46,121 bases of DNA from Lachnospiraceae bacterium (GCA_009774625.1 VSOB01000021.1:1-46121), one strand, 5' to 3'; counted from the first letter of the stretch, positions 30,883-39,919 are shown. Made by a program: numbers and translations. Notes: a model not told the origin generated them from the letters alone.

Positions 30883-32370
30883 ATGAAGGGTTCAGAAACA
30901 AAGATGCCATTGGTAAGTGTAGTCATTCCGGCTTATCAGGTAGAAGGATATATGGCGCAGTGTATCGGAAGCGTAGCAGAGCAGACTTACCGCAATCTGG
31001 AAATTATCATTGTATATGATGCTTGCAGCGACCGGACACTGGATCTGTGCAGGTACTGGCAATCCAAAGATAACCGGATCAAAATCATAGAACACACTGA
31101 GCGGAGGGGGCTTGGCGCCGCCAGAAATGCGGGCGTAAAAAATGCACAGGGAGAATTTGTATGTTTTCTGGATGCGGATGACTGGTATGAACCTGATTTT
31201 GTGGAGGGCCTGGTGGAAGCAATGGAGGGAAGCCGGGCAGAGCTGGCTTCTTATGCCGGAAGATATAATATTGTGGATGGGGTTAAGAAAGCCTTTTATT
31301 ATCTGATACCGGGAGAATATATCACGGTTTCGGACAGGCAGATTTTTATGCTCCGTGACATACATCCGGTGTGGAACAGGATGTATCTGAAAAGCTGGCT
31401 GTTGGAGCAGGATATCTGGGAACCGGAACTGTATCATTATGAGGACTGGGGCTTTCAGCCTGTTGTGGAATTGTCTGCTTCCAGGATCGTGGTGGCCGAA
31501 GGCGCCAGACTGAATTACCGGGTGAGCCGGGAGGGAAGTCTGTCCGGAGAGCGGCTTATCACCTATATGGATGACTGGAAAAGGGCATTTGACTATATTG
31601 TGGATCATTTATCCCTGCGGGGTATCCTGCAGGAGAACAGGCAGTGTTTGTATTATTATTACAGAGGAAACCGGGCGTACAATCTGTCCACAGCAAAAAA
31701 AACGGAAGATGCGGAAGCGATCAGGGCAATCGGGGAGATGGACACCTATGTAAAGGAAAAACTGGGAATCTGCCAAAAAGATGTTTTTACACATATTTTA
31801 GTCTGGGGAAGCGAAAATGTAAGACGGTGCGCAGAGAGAGTCCTTATGACAGACGGCAGACCGGAATATCTGGGGAGCAGGGGGCTGGTAGGAGCAATGG
31901 ACGTCCTGGACAAGATAAGAAGTGTGGACAAAAAGACCCTGTTGATTCTGGATTTTATGGAAGAACAAAAAGCAGTCAGTCATGCAGGAGCAGAGAAGTT
32001 CCTGAAAGACTGGAAGCAGCAGTGTGAGGTATTGATTCGGTTATTGAAGGATAAGAAAGACATTATAAAAACTGTACTGGTAAGTAACCGGCTTTCTCTG
32101 GAATATGGTTCGATGTGGCAAAAAGAAACATACGGAAATGTGAATCTTCTTACACAGATGAATGGACAGATCACAGCACTGGAGGCATATTTCAGAGGAA
32201 CATGTGAAGAAAGTCAGGTTCCCATATTGACCATAACGCCTTCGGCTTCACACTGTTTTACGGATGGGGCAATGGGGGAAAGAATGTCTCCGGAACATGC
32301 CAATTCTTTTTTGTATGCCGGTGTGGGTCTTTCTGTATTTACCGCAGTTTTGGAAACAGATTGGGTTTGA
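30883..32370 (+). CDS. GT2 glycosyltransferase with unrecognised C-terminal domain
   Basis: A 495-residue protein. Residues 7-230 are GT2: VSVVIPAYQVEGYMAQCIGS, FLDADDWYEPDFVEGLVEA, and YHYEDWGFQPVVEL in the acceptor region. The last 200 residues begin THILVWGSENVRRCAERVL. They may be a drifted form of the recurring module (WGSEN in place of YGAGK) followed by a further domain ending near SFLYAGVGLSVF. I do not recognise that part. The ATG at 30883 has GTGAGG upstream and is preferred to ATG 30847, which lies inside the preceding gene. Confidence 0.84.
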   Translation: MKGSETKMPLVSVVIPAYQVEGYMAQCIGSVAEQTYRNLEIIIVYDACSDRTLDLCRYWQSKDNRIKIIEHTERRGLGAARNAGVKNAQGEFVCFLDADDWYEPDFVEGLVEAMEGSRAELASYAGRYNIVDGVKKAFYYLIPGEYITVSDRQIFMLRDIHPVWNRMYLKSWLLEQDIWEPELYHYEDWGFQPVVELSASRIVVAEGARLNYRVSREGSLSGERLITYMDDWKRAFDYIVDHLSLRGILQENRQCLYYYYRGNRAYNLSTAKKTEDAEAIRAIGEMDTYVKEKLGICQKDVFTHILVWGSENVRRCAERVLMTDGRPEYLGSRGLVGAMDVLDKIRSVDKKTLLILDFMEEQKAVSHAGAEKFLKDWKQQCEVLIRLLKDKKDIIKTVLVSNRLSLEYGSMWQKETYGNVNLLTQMNGQITALEAYFRGTCEESQVPILTITPSASHCFTDGAMGERMSPEHANSFLYAGVGLSVFTAVLETDWV

Positions 32371-32384
32371 AAAGGGTATTACAT

Positions 32385-35309
32385 ATGAAGCGAATCGCAT
32401 TGTACTGCTTTTATGACCGGGACGGGATTGCAGATTCAGAAACATACAGACAGCTACGGCAGTTGCAGAGGGCGGCGGATGAGATCATTATTATCATCAA
32501 TGGCGCTATCACAGACGAAAGCTGCTTTGACTGTATTACCAGACATATTGTAAAGCGGGAAAATCTGGGCTATGACGCAGGCGCTTACCGGGAAGTTTTT
32601 TGCAGTGAGCATTACAGGCAGATGATTTCCGGGTGTGATGAACTGATAGTATGCAACAACAGCTTTTATGGCCCTTTTTTGCCTCTGACAGAGATATTTG
32701 CGCAAATGGATGGCAGCAAAGCAGACTTTTGGGGAATCACCAGCTCAGAAAAAAATCTGGTGGAGCATGTCCAGAGTTATTTTCTGGTGTTCAGAAAACC
32801 TGTATTGAACAGTGATATTTTGTTCCGCTATTTCAGGGAGAAAATAAGCGGCGCTTCGGGATATGATGAGGTTTGCAGTGTATTTGAAAACGGACTGTTC
32901 AATGCTCTGACAGAGCAGGGATACCGGTATGATGCGCTGGTCAAAAACATTTCCTGCGACCTGTATGTGAATCCGGTGGGCAGTCTGCTCCTGGATCATG
33001 TTCCGATCGTAAAAAAGAAAGTATTTTACGGCGAATTTTATCAGGAAGAAAAAGTAAAGGATGTACTGGCCTGTCTGTTTCATCTGTATGGACACGCAGC
33101 AGAGGCGGTACTGGAAAATCTGAAAAAGAGATATGGTTACAATCTGTGCATCACAGAGATTCAGAACAGGCATGTACAGGAGAAGTTGCATTCTGACATC
33201 AGTCAGATCGAACGGCTCATTTCCAAAAGAAGAATTATGGGCTTTATAAAAAAAGCCAAAAAGATCTTTATCTATGGGACGGATTCTCTGGCAATGCATG
33301 TGTACCGCTCTGTCATCAGTATCCCGGGAAATCCTTCTCTGGAAGGGTTTATCATACCAAAGGGGAAGAAAACGGACAGAGAAAAATTATACGGATATCC
33401 CACGTTTGCGCCGGAAGAATTACGGCAGAGAAGTAGTAAAGCGCATATACTGATCTGTGTGGAAGAGGGCCAGGCCGGGGAAGCGTATAAACAGTTATCA
33501 GGAATGGATGCCAGTCTGCTATGTGTCTGGAAACAGGAGGATACTTTGGAGGATTACAGTGTTTCTGCAGGCGAAACATTACAGGACGGATACTGGAAAA
33601 TGCAGAGCAGACAAAGCCGGATACTGTTTGTGAAGGATGATGAGGGGCATTATCTGGGAGAAGTGACAAAAGAAATACTGGAGGGCAGCTCTGGCCTTTC
33701 GGGAGATACTCTGATTGCAAGAGTGTATAATCAGGAAGGTATCTATGTCAAAAAGGGTGTTCATCCACTGGTGGGAAAAGCGATTTTTAAGAAAGCAGGG
33801 ATGGATGTACTGCCGCTGGTAGACGAAGAAGAGCGGTTGGTGGGAATTTGCCGGGAAAAAGATTTCTGTACAGGACATGAGGAGCAGACAGGAATGAAAA
33901 AAGGATGGGTATTTCCTTATTCCAGAATCAAAGCAGGCAGCAGGATCGTACTGTACGGTGCAGGTACGATAGGGCGTGCGTTTAAAGAGCAGATTGATTT
34001 TACCGGATACTGTGAGATGGTTCTCTGGGTTGACCAGGATGCCTGGAGACTGTTTCCGGATGGAACGGTTTCTCCGCCTGAGCATATCGCATATGTTTCT
34101 TATGATTGTATTTTAATTGCCATTAAGGATCCATTGGTATCTGTGTCAGCCGTAAAGGCGCTGCAGGATATGGGGATTTCAAAAAAACGGCTTGTTCCGA
34201 TTGCGGATGTGCCGGACAATGGATTTGACTTTCAGGAACATCATAAAACCGGGAAAAAAATAAGTTTTGTAATTCCATCCCCTGTTGCAGGAAGCGGGGG
34301 AAACAGAACTTTTTTACGTTTTATGAAAAGTCTTTCAGAACGCGGACATCAGGTTACTGCATATGTTTGCCCGGAAACACTGGTCTGTAAGGATATAGAG
34401 AGTCTGGAACGTGATATCAGTGAACATTTTTTTGATTTGCAAATAAGACTGGTGATAGGGACGGATGCGATAGAACCATGCGATATACTGATTGCCACCT
34501 ATTGGAAATCTGCCTATGTGGTAAAAGAAAACAGTCAAAAGGCCAGAATGTCCGCTTATTTTATACAGGATATTGAATCTTATTTTCATCCGATGGGATA
34601 TGACTTTATAGAAGCATATATGACCTATCAGTTGGGGCTGGTTCCTATTACTTACGGACCTAAGGTGAAATATGTAATTGAAAATGAGTTTCATGAGAAA
34701 AAGGGTGTACACTTTGATTTCTCGATCAATGCGGATGTTTATTTTGCAGGAAACGGCAGGAAACGGAAAAAACGGATTTTATATGGGGCAAGACCGGAAC
34801 TGGCAAGGCGATGTTACCCTTTGGGGATCAAAGCATTGAAGTTGGTTAAGGAAAGAAACCAGGACGTGGAAATTTATTTTTATGGGGCGGAAAGAGAAAT
34901 ATACGGAGAAGTGCCGTTTGATTTTGTGGATTGTGGAATTTTGTCTCCGGATGCACTGGGGGAACTGTACAGAGAGTCTCTTCTGGGACTGTGTTTTTCA
35001 ACCACAAATCCATCGCTCATTCCCTATGAAATGATGCGGTGCGGTTTGCCGGTGGTGGATATTGATTTTGATAACAATTCATATAATTATGGCGGATTTG
35101 ACAATGTTTTATTGGCCAGGCCAACACCAGAGGGAGTGGCAGAAGCTATGATAAGTTTGATTGAGAATCCAAATTTATGGGACAAGCGTTCAGAAAACGG
35201 AATTGTATATACAAGAAATTTTCTGGATGATGCTGCGTTGGAAGAAGAGATGGAAAAGAAGTTACTGGAACAATATGGTGAGGAAGTAAATATAAAAGGA
35301 ATCCAATGA
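32385..35309 (+). CDS. Five-domain glycan protein: RgpF-like / Rossmann / CBS-like / Rossmann / WsaF-like GT
   Basis: A 974-residue protein. Residues 1-280 resemble rhamnan-synthesis RgpF proteins (RENLGYDAGAYREVF, CNNSFYGPFLPL). Residues 290-400 are a Rossmann-like module with the loop changed to YGTDSLA. Residues 408-500 resemble a CBS pair (ILFVKDDEGHYLGEVTKEIL, VLPLVDEEERLVGICREKDF). Residues 518-620 are a second module (SRIVLYGAGTIGRAFKE). Residues 624-960 are a WsaF-like GT-B rhamnosyltransferase (FVIPSPVAGSGGNRTFLRFM, YFIQDIESYFHPMG, SLIPYEMMRCGLPVVDIDFD). The ATG at 32385 follows AAGGG. It is probably one polypeptide with two transferase activities. No flippase is nearby. Confidence 0.82.
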   Translation: MKRIALYCFYDRDGIADSETYRQLRQLQRAADEIIIIINGAITDESCFDCITRHIVKRENLGYDAGAYREVFCSEHYRQMISGCDELIVCNNSFYGPFLPLTEIFAQMDGSKADFWGITSSEKNLVEHVQSYFLVFRKPVLNSDILFRYFREKISGASGYDEVCSVFENGLFNALTEQGYRYDALVKNISCDLYVNPVGSLLLDHVPIVKKKVFYGEFYQEEKVKDVLACLFHLYGHAAEAVLENLKKRYGYNLCITEIQNRHVQEKLHSDISQIERLISKRRIMGFIKKAKKIFIYGTDSLAMHVYRSVISIPGNPSLEGFIIPKGKKTDREKLYGYPTFAPEELRQRSSKAHILICVEEGQAGEAYKQLSGMDASLLCVWKQEDTLEDYSVSAGETLQDGYWKMQSRQSRILFVKDDEGHYLGEVTKEILEGSSGLSGDTLIARVYNQEGIYVKKGVHPLVGKAIFKKAGMDVLPLVDEEERLVGICREKDFCTGHEEQTGMKKGWVFPYSRIKAGSRIVLYGAGTIGRAFKEQIDFTGYCEMVLWVDQDAWRLFPDGTVSPPEHIAYVSYDCILIAIKDPLVSVSAVKALQDMGISKKRLVPIADVPDNGFDFQEHHKTGKKISFVIPSPVAGSGGNRTFLRFMKSLSERGHQVTAYVCPETLVCKDIESLERDISEHFFDLQIRLVIGTDAIEPCDILIATYWKSAYVVKENSQKARMSAYFIQDIESYFHPMGYDFIEAYMTYQLGLVPITYGPKVKYVIENEFHEKKGVHFDFSINADVYFAGNGRKRKKRILYGARPELARRCYPLGIKALKLVKERNQDVEIYFYGAEREIYGEVPFDFVDCGILSPDALGELYRESLLGLCFSTTNPSLIPYEMMRCGLPVVDIDFDNNSYNYGGFDNVLLARPTPEGVAEAMISLIENPNLWDKRSENGIVYTRNFLDDAALEEEMEKKLLEQYGEEVNIKGIQ

Positions 35310-37166
35310 ATGATATTGTATGATAATATATTGGAAAAAAGAGATTTTTCTCAATATAGGTATATTTTAATTAATGTGTGTGAAACTGCTGTGGTGTACC
35401 CGTGGAATAGCAGAAAAGCTATGTATTGCCTGATGGAACATGAATTTATCAGGAAAGCAGATTGTAATGCTGCTTTCAGGGAGATCAGAAACGGTCTTGC
35501 AGATTTCTGGCATGCTAACAAGTTAGAGGCTGTGTATCGGAGACTGACAGAAGAATTTCATATTGACAGTTCATTGGCAGAAACAATGAAGAAAATGGAA
35601 AGAAAGCTGTTGCTGGATTATGCACAGCCCAGAAAATCAATACAGAAACTATATGGTCTGGCAGAAACACTTAGGATCCCGGTTTACTTTTATACTGATT
35701 CCGGAGATTCAGACACAGTAAAAGCGATCATGAAAAAATGTGGATATAAAAATCCGAGGATGATATGCGGTGACGGGAATGTCATGACAGAGACGGACGG
35801 ATTTCTATCTGCCAAAAAGCTGTTTATCGGTGATAAAAAACCGGAGACATTGGGAGAAGTGGATTTTTTCTATATTCCTGAAACAACGGAGGTATTGTCC
35901 GGCTATTTTAATCCGCAAATCTTATGTGAAAATGCGGTAAAAACAGCGGCGGGTAATTTGATTCATTATCAGAAAGCAAAAAATTCTGCTGGTTTTGGAG
36001 TGATGCAGAAAGTAGTGGCCAATTCATTTTTTGATAATCCATTCGTCAGATGGAAAAAAGACAGTTATTTTAATGGAGATCCGTATTTTGCAGGATATTA
36101 TGCACTGGGCATGCACCTTATGGGGATTGTGAAATGGCTTAGTCAGAATATAAAAGGGAAAAAGCGTATTCTATTTTGTGCGCGGGATGGATATTTGATT
36201 CAGAAGGTATACGACCTTTGGAGAAAGTATGTTCCGGATTTGCCGGAATCACTTTATTTACAGGCTTCCAGGAAAGCTTTAATGCCGATATTACTGAAAT
36301 CCGAATCGGATTTTTATGTGCCTCCAGGGATCTTTTTTGATCTGTATACACCTAAAACAATTATGTTATTGTTCTGGGAATTTACGTCCATGAGTGAATT
36401 ATATGATTTCAGACATATTTCATTTGCAGAAAATGAAGTGGTGTGCAGAGCGGAGATTGAAAAAGCAGGATTTTCCTATGAATCCAATTTTCAATCCAGG
36501 CAGGAGTTTGAGCGGTTTATCACCTTTTTTCTGAAACATTATTACAGTAAGGAGAGGCATTGTCTTTTATCTGATGCTGTGAGCGCTTATTATAAGGAAT
36601 TTGATGAGGGTGATGTTCTTTTTGATGCGGGTTACAGCGGAAGGCTGGCAAAGGCTGTTGTGGAGCACAGTTCGGGGATAGAGGAAGTTTATTATCTGTA
36701 TACAGATGAGGAATATGCAGAACTGAGTTCGGGTAACGGCAACTTTAAAATACACTGTTTTTATCCGTTTACACCCAGTGTGGATAATGTTCTGCGGGAA
36801 TATCTTATCGCTGAAAATGCACCCACTTGTGTGGGGATTGCCCGGAAGGATGGAAAATCTGTTCCTGTCCTGCAAATGGAAGCGCAGGCATATCAAAACA
36901 GTCCGGCAATTATAGAAATGCAAAGAGGGGCATTTCGTTTTGCAGAAGAAATGGCAGTAATATTTGGCGGCAGGATTAGAGCAATTCCCTTTAAACCGCA
37001 GGAAGTTTCTTTGCCGTTTGAGGGATTTATCAGAAATATTGCAGAGGCGGATCTTGCCATGTTTGAGGATACTTATCAGGAAGATTATGACACAGGACAG
37101 CCTATGAAAATCAGTTGGGCGGAATATTATCATGAGTTGAAGATTCCATTGTTTCGGATGGAATAA
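35310..37166 (+). CDS. HAD-like glycan-locus protein with altered catalytic motif
   Basis: A 618-residue protein of the type found beside glycosyltransferases and called a predicted HAD hydrolase. The N-terminal strand where HAD enzymes carry DxD-T reads INVCETAVVYPWN, so both aspartates appear lost. A later HAD strand, VYFYTDSGDSDT, is kept. The C-terminal half has KRILFCARDGYLIQKVYDLW and VLFDAGYSGRLAKAVVEH. It starts one base after the previous stop, with AAAAGGA upstream. Base composition becomes clearly more AT-rich here than in the housekeeping genes, which suggests transfer. The function is unknown. Confidence 0.75.
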   Translation: MILYDNILEKRDFSQYRYILINVCETAVVYPWNSRKAMYCLMEHEFIRKADCNAAFREIRNGLADFWHANKLEAVYRRLTEEFHIDSSLAETMKKMERKLLLDYAQPRKSIQKLYGLAETLRIPVYFYTDSGDSDTVKAIMKKCGYKNPRMICGDGNVMTETDGFLSAKKLFIGDKKPETLGEVDFFYIPETTEVLSGYFNPQILCENAVKTAAGNLIHYQKAKNSAGFGVMQKVVANSFFDNPFVRWKKDSYFNGDPYFAGYYALGMHLMGIVKWLSQNIKGKKRILFCARDGYLIQKVYDLWRKYVPDLPESLYLQASRKALMPILLKSESDFYVPPGIFFDLYTPKTIMLLFWEFTSMSELYDFRHISFAENEVVCRAEIEKAGFSYESNFQSRQEFERFITFFLKHYYSKERHCLLSDAVSAYYKEFDEGDVLFDAGYSGRLAKAVVEHSSGIEEVYYLYTDEEYAELSSGNGNFKIHCFYPFTPSVDNVLREYLIAENAPTCVGIARKDGKSVPVLQMEAQAYQNSPAIIEMQRGAFRFAEEMAVIFGGRIRAIPFKPQEVSLPFEGFIRNIAEADLAMFEDTYQEDYDTGQPMKISWAEYYHELKIPLFRME

Positions 37167-37193
37167 AAAAGTACAGAGCAAATGGAGAAATGT

Positions 37194-37652
37194 ATGAAGA
37201 AAGATAACAGAGTAAAAAAATATCATCTGGGCTTTACGGCAGGTGCGTTTGATCTCTTTCATGTAGGGCATTTGAATATACTACGGAAATGTAAGGAACA
37301 GTGTGAATATTTAATGGTGGGAGTTATGACAGATGAATTTATCGAGCATCAAAAAGGTAGTAAGCCTGTTGTGCCGTTAGACGAGAGAATGGAGATTCTC
37401 TCTGCAATCAGATATGTAAACGAGGTAATTCCTGTTGATTACCATAATACATCAAAACCGGTTGCCTGGACTTTATATCATTTTGACGTATGTTTTTCGG
37501 GAGATGACCATGCACAGGAACCGGGATTTTTATGGGAACAGAAAAAGCTGCGGGAGCTGGGTTCTGACATGGTATTTTTTCCTTATACGAAGAAAACAAG
37601 TTCTACAAAAATCAAGGAGATCATCAGCCAGATTAGTCAGAAGCCGCTTTAA
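37194..37652 (+). CDS. TagD/HldC-type nucleotidyltransferase
   Basis: A 152-residue cytidylyltransferase-fold enzyme. The nucleotide site FTAGAFDLFHVGHLNIL contains HxGH. The C-terminal SSTKIKEII corresponds to the family's ISTTKI motif. Relatives make CDP-glycerol (TagD) or activate heptose-1-phosphate (HldC/HldE). With a GmhA-like isomerase in the same operon, a nucleotide-heptose or CDP-polyol donor is plausible. The ATG at 37194 has GGAG 7 nt upstream; ATG 37182 lacks a ribosome site. It is the last gene of the operon, with an 85-nt gap to the convergent kinase gene and no clear terminator. Confidence 0.85.
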   Translation: MKKDNRVKKYHLGFTAGAFDLFHVGHLNILRKCKEQCEYLMVGVMTDEFIEHQKGSKPVVPLDERMEILSAIRYVNEVIPVDYHNTSKPVAWTLYHFDVCFSGDDHAQEPGFLWEQKKLRELGSDMVFFPYTKKTSSTKIKEIISQISQKPL

Positions 37653-37737
37653 ATTTGGCAGGACATATATACATTATTTCAATACAGGTACTTATCTGGT
37701 GGAGACGGAAACAGCTGCCGGGAGAGGAAGGAGCCCC

Positions 37738-39162
37738 TCAGTCCTCTTCCTCTTCCTCCACTTTGGCGAGGGTAAAGATAAATTCTGTTCCAACGCCTTC
37801 GGTACTGACTACATTAATATTTTCGCCATGTGAACGCAGGATTTCCTTTACAATGGACAGGCCCAGTCCGGTGCCCTTTTTGTCTTTGCCGCGGGACAAG
37901 TCGGTTTTGTAGAAACGGTCCCAGATCAGTTTCAGGCTGTCTTTGGGAATGCCGATGCCGTTATCTTTGACGGAAACCAGCACTTTATTGCCCCTTTCGG
38001 TAGTTTCGATTTTGATGACGGAATCATTGTGACTGAATTTGATGGCATTGTCCAGCAGGTTGTACAGTACCTGCTGGATTTTGTCATGGTCGGCACGGAC
38101 GGTCAATGTTTCTCCGGTCAGGACCAGCTCGATCCCGATCATTTTGCTGGTGCAGATGCCTTCAAAGGTGGCGGCTGTATTGCGTATCATTTGATTGACG
38201 TCAAAATCTGTGCGTTCCAGCAGCATACCTTTGGTGTTTAAATTGTTAAGCTGCAGCAGTCCGTTGGTCAGTTTGGTCAGTCGTGTGGTTTCATTCAGTA
38301 CAATGTGCAAATATTTTTCATGCATTTCGGGCGGGATCGTACCGTCCAGCATAGCCTCCAGATATCCCTTGATGGAAGTCAGGGGAGAGCGGAAATCATG
38401 GGATACATTTGCCACGAATTTCTTTTGATTATCTTCACTTTTGGCGATCTCAGTGGCCATAAAAGAGAGGGAGGCGGCCAGATATCCCATCTCATCTTCA
38501 CTGTCGATCTGAAATTCATAGTGCAGGTTGCCGCTGGCATACTGTTCGGTCGCATAGGTGATTTTCCGAAGCGGAATATACACCATCTCCGTGAAAAAGA
38601 AAAGAATTATCATGGAAAGCAGCAGCATAATACACAGCAGGATATAGGAAATATTCAAAAGACTGTCAGCCGATTGCCGGATCTCGCTCATGGAAGTATG
38701 GATGACAACATAGCCGTTCACTTTGAAATTGGAAGTAATCGGGGCAAATACACTCAGGGTTTCTTCGGAAAAGGACTGAAAGAAATTGCCCACTGTATAG
38801 AAAGAGCCTGCCGTAATAGTAGGATCAAAGTGTTCCACCACAATGGGATTGTCAATGTCTACCGGTGCGGAAGAGTTGAGTATGATCCGTCCGGATGGAT
38901 TGATGATCCAGATGGATGCGGAAAGATAAGTATCCATCAAATCAAGCTGTGTTTTTACCGCATCCAGAGAAGCCTGATTGTTGTACAGGTCGGAAGCATA
39001 GGTATTGGCAATCAATGTGGCTTCCCGGTAAAGTGAATCCGCTTTTTCCCGTTTGAGATGCTCAATCGTCATACTGGACACAAAGGTTGCCACTGCTACA
39101 AAGCCGAAAAAACCGAAAATGAGGTAAGCCAGAATAAATTTCAGATAAAGAGTTTTCCGCAT
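37738..39162 (-). CDS. Sensor histidine kinase (HAMP, HisKA, HATPase)
   Basis: A 474-residue membrane kinase. The first span is at residues 8-30. An extracytoplasmic sensor region of about 130 residues is followed by a second span at about 170-192. HAMP comes next (YIPLRKITYATEQYASGN), then the phospho-acceptor box FVANVSHDFRSPLTSIKGY near residue 250. The ATP-binding part has N (LYNLLDNAIKFS), G1 (VKDNGIGIP) and G2 (GTGLGLSIVKEIL) motifs. The end is acidic (EEEEED). It lies 2 nt after the response regulator gene and forms a pair with it. The stimulus is unknown; cell-envelope stress is common for this type. Confidence 0.95.
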   Translation of the reverse strand: MRKTLYLKFILAYLIFGFFGFVAVATFVSSMTIEHLKREKADSLYREATLIANTYASDLYNNQASLDAVKTQLDLMDTYLSASIWIINPSGRIILNSSAPVDIDNPIVVEHFDPTITAGSFYTVGNFFQSFSEETLSVFAPITSNFKVNGYVVIHTSMSEIRQSADSLLNISYILLCIMLLLSMIILFFFTEMVYIPLRKITYATEQYASGNLHYEFQIDSEDEMGYLAASLSFMATEIAKSEDNQKKFVANVSHDFRSPLTSIKGYLEAMLDGTIPPEMHEKYLHIVLNETTRLTKLTNGLLQLNNLNTKGMLLERTDFDVNQMIRNTAATFEGICTSKMIGIELVLTGETLTVRADHDKIQQVLYNLLDNAIKFSHNDSVIKIETTERGNKVLVSVKDNGIGIPKDSLKLIWDRFYKTDLSRGKDKKGTGLGLSIVKEILRSHGENINVVSTEGVGTEFIFTLAKVEEEEED

Positions 39163-39164
39163 AT

Positions 39165-39866
39165 TCAGTTCTTCACCTCAAACTTATAACCGATCCCCCA
39201 GATGGTGGCCAGTTTCCAGGAGGCGTGGTCTTTGATCTTTTCCCGCAGACGTTTGATGTGTACATCCACAGTCCTCGTATCACCGGCATACTCATAGCCC
39301 CAGATCTGATCCAGAAGCTGCTCCCTGGTGAATACATGATTGGGTGAGGATGCCAGGAAATAGAGCAGCTCCAGTTCCTTGGGCGGCATTTCCACAGAAT
39401 GTCCCATATAAATAACAGAATAGTTGGTCTGGTTGATCACCAGATCCGGATATTCCACACATTTGATGTCTGTTTTTTCGGCGGCGGCAGGCGCCGCTTT
39501 ATAACGGCGGAGTACGGCCTTGACTCTGGCAACCAGTTCTTTGGAGTCAAAGGGTTTTTCCATATAGTCGTCGGCGCCCAGCTCCAGCCCCAGTACCTTG
39601 TCAAAGATTTCCCCTTTGGCGGAAAGCATGATAATGGGAAGGGCGGACTTGGCCCGGACTTCCCGGCATACCTGATATCCGTCCATGCCGGGAAGCATCA
39701 GATCCAGAAGCATCAGATTGGGACGGAATGTATCCAGAACGGGCAGGACGGATTCTCCGTCATTGACGATCATGGTTTCGAAGCATTCTTTGGTCAGATA
39801 GAGGGAAATCAGTTCCGCAATATTGTTGTCATCATCTACGATCAGAATTTTCTGTCTGCTTACCAT
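39165..39866 (-). CDS. OmpR/PhoB family response regulator
   Basis: A 233-residue regulator. The receiver domain covers residues 5-120, with the acidic pocket in ILIVDDDNN, the phospho-aspartate in LMLLDLMLPGMDGYQ near residue 55, and the conserved lysine in DDYMEKPFDS. The winged-helix DNA-binding domain covers 135-230 (VEMPPKELELLYFLASSPNHVFTREQLLDQIWG kind of fold, then RTVDVHIKRLREKI). AAAGGAG precedes the start. Its leader starts with a perfect 11-bp GC-rich stem. It is co-transcribed with the kinase gene. Confidence 0.95.
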   Translation of the reverse strand: MVSRQKILIVDDDNNIAELISLYLTKECFETMIVNDGESVLPVLDTFRPNLMLLDLMLPGMDGYQVCREVRAKSALPIIMLSAKGEIFDKVLGLELGADDYMEKPFDSKELVARVKAVLRRYKAAPAAAEKTDIKCVEYPDLVINQTNYSVIYMGHSVEMPPKELELLYFLASSPNHVFTREQLLDQIWGYEYAGDTRTVDVHIKRLREKIKDHASWKLATIWGIGYKFEVKN

Positions 39867-39890
39867 GTATATTCTCCTTTATCAGAACGG

Positions 39891-39919
39891 TTCGGCGCTG
39901 CCTGATATGCAGCGCCGAA
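39891..39919 (-). other. Perfect 11-bp hairpin in the response-regulator leader
   Basis: TTCGGCGCTGC (39891-39901) and GCAGCGCCGAA (39909-39919) are perfect inverted copies around a 7-nt loop. No T run follows on either strand, so it is not a standard terminator. From the promoter at 39931-39959 the mRNA would start near 39924, putting the stem at its 5' end. Confidence 0.6.
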
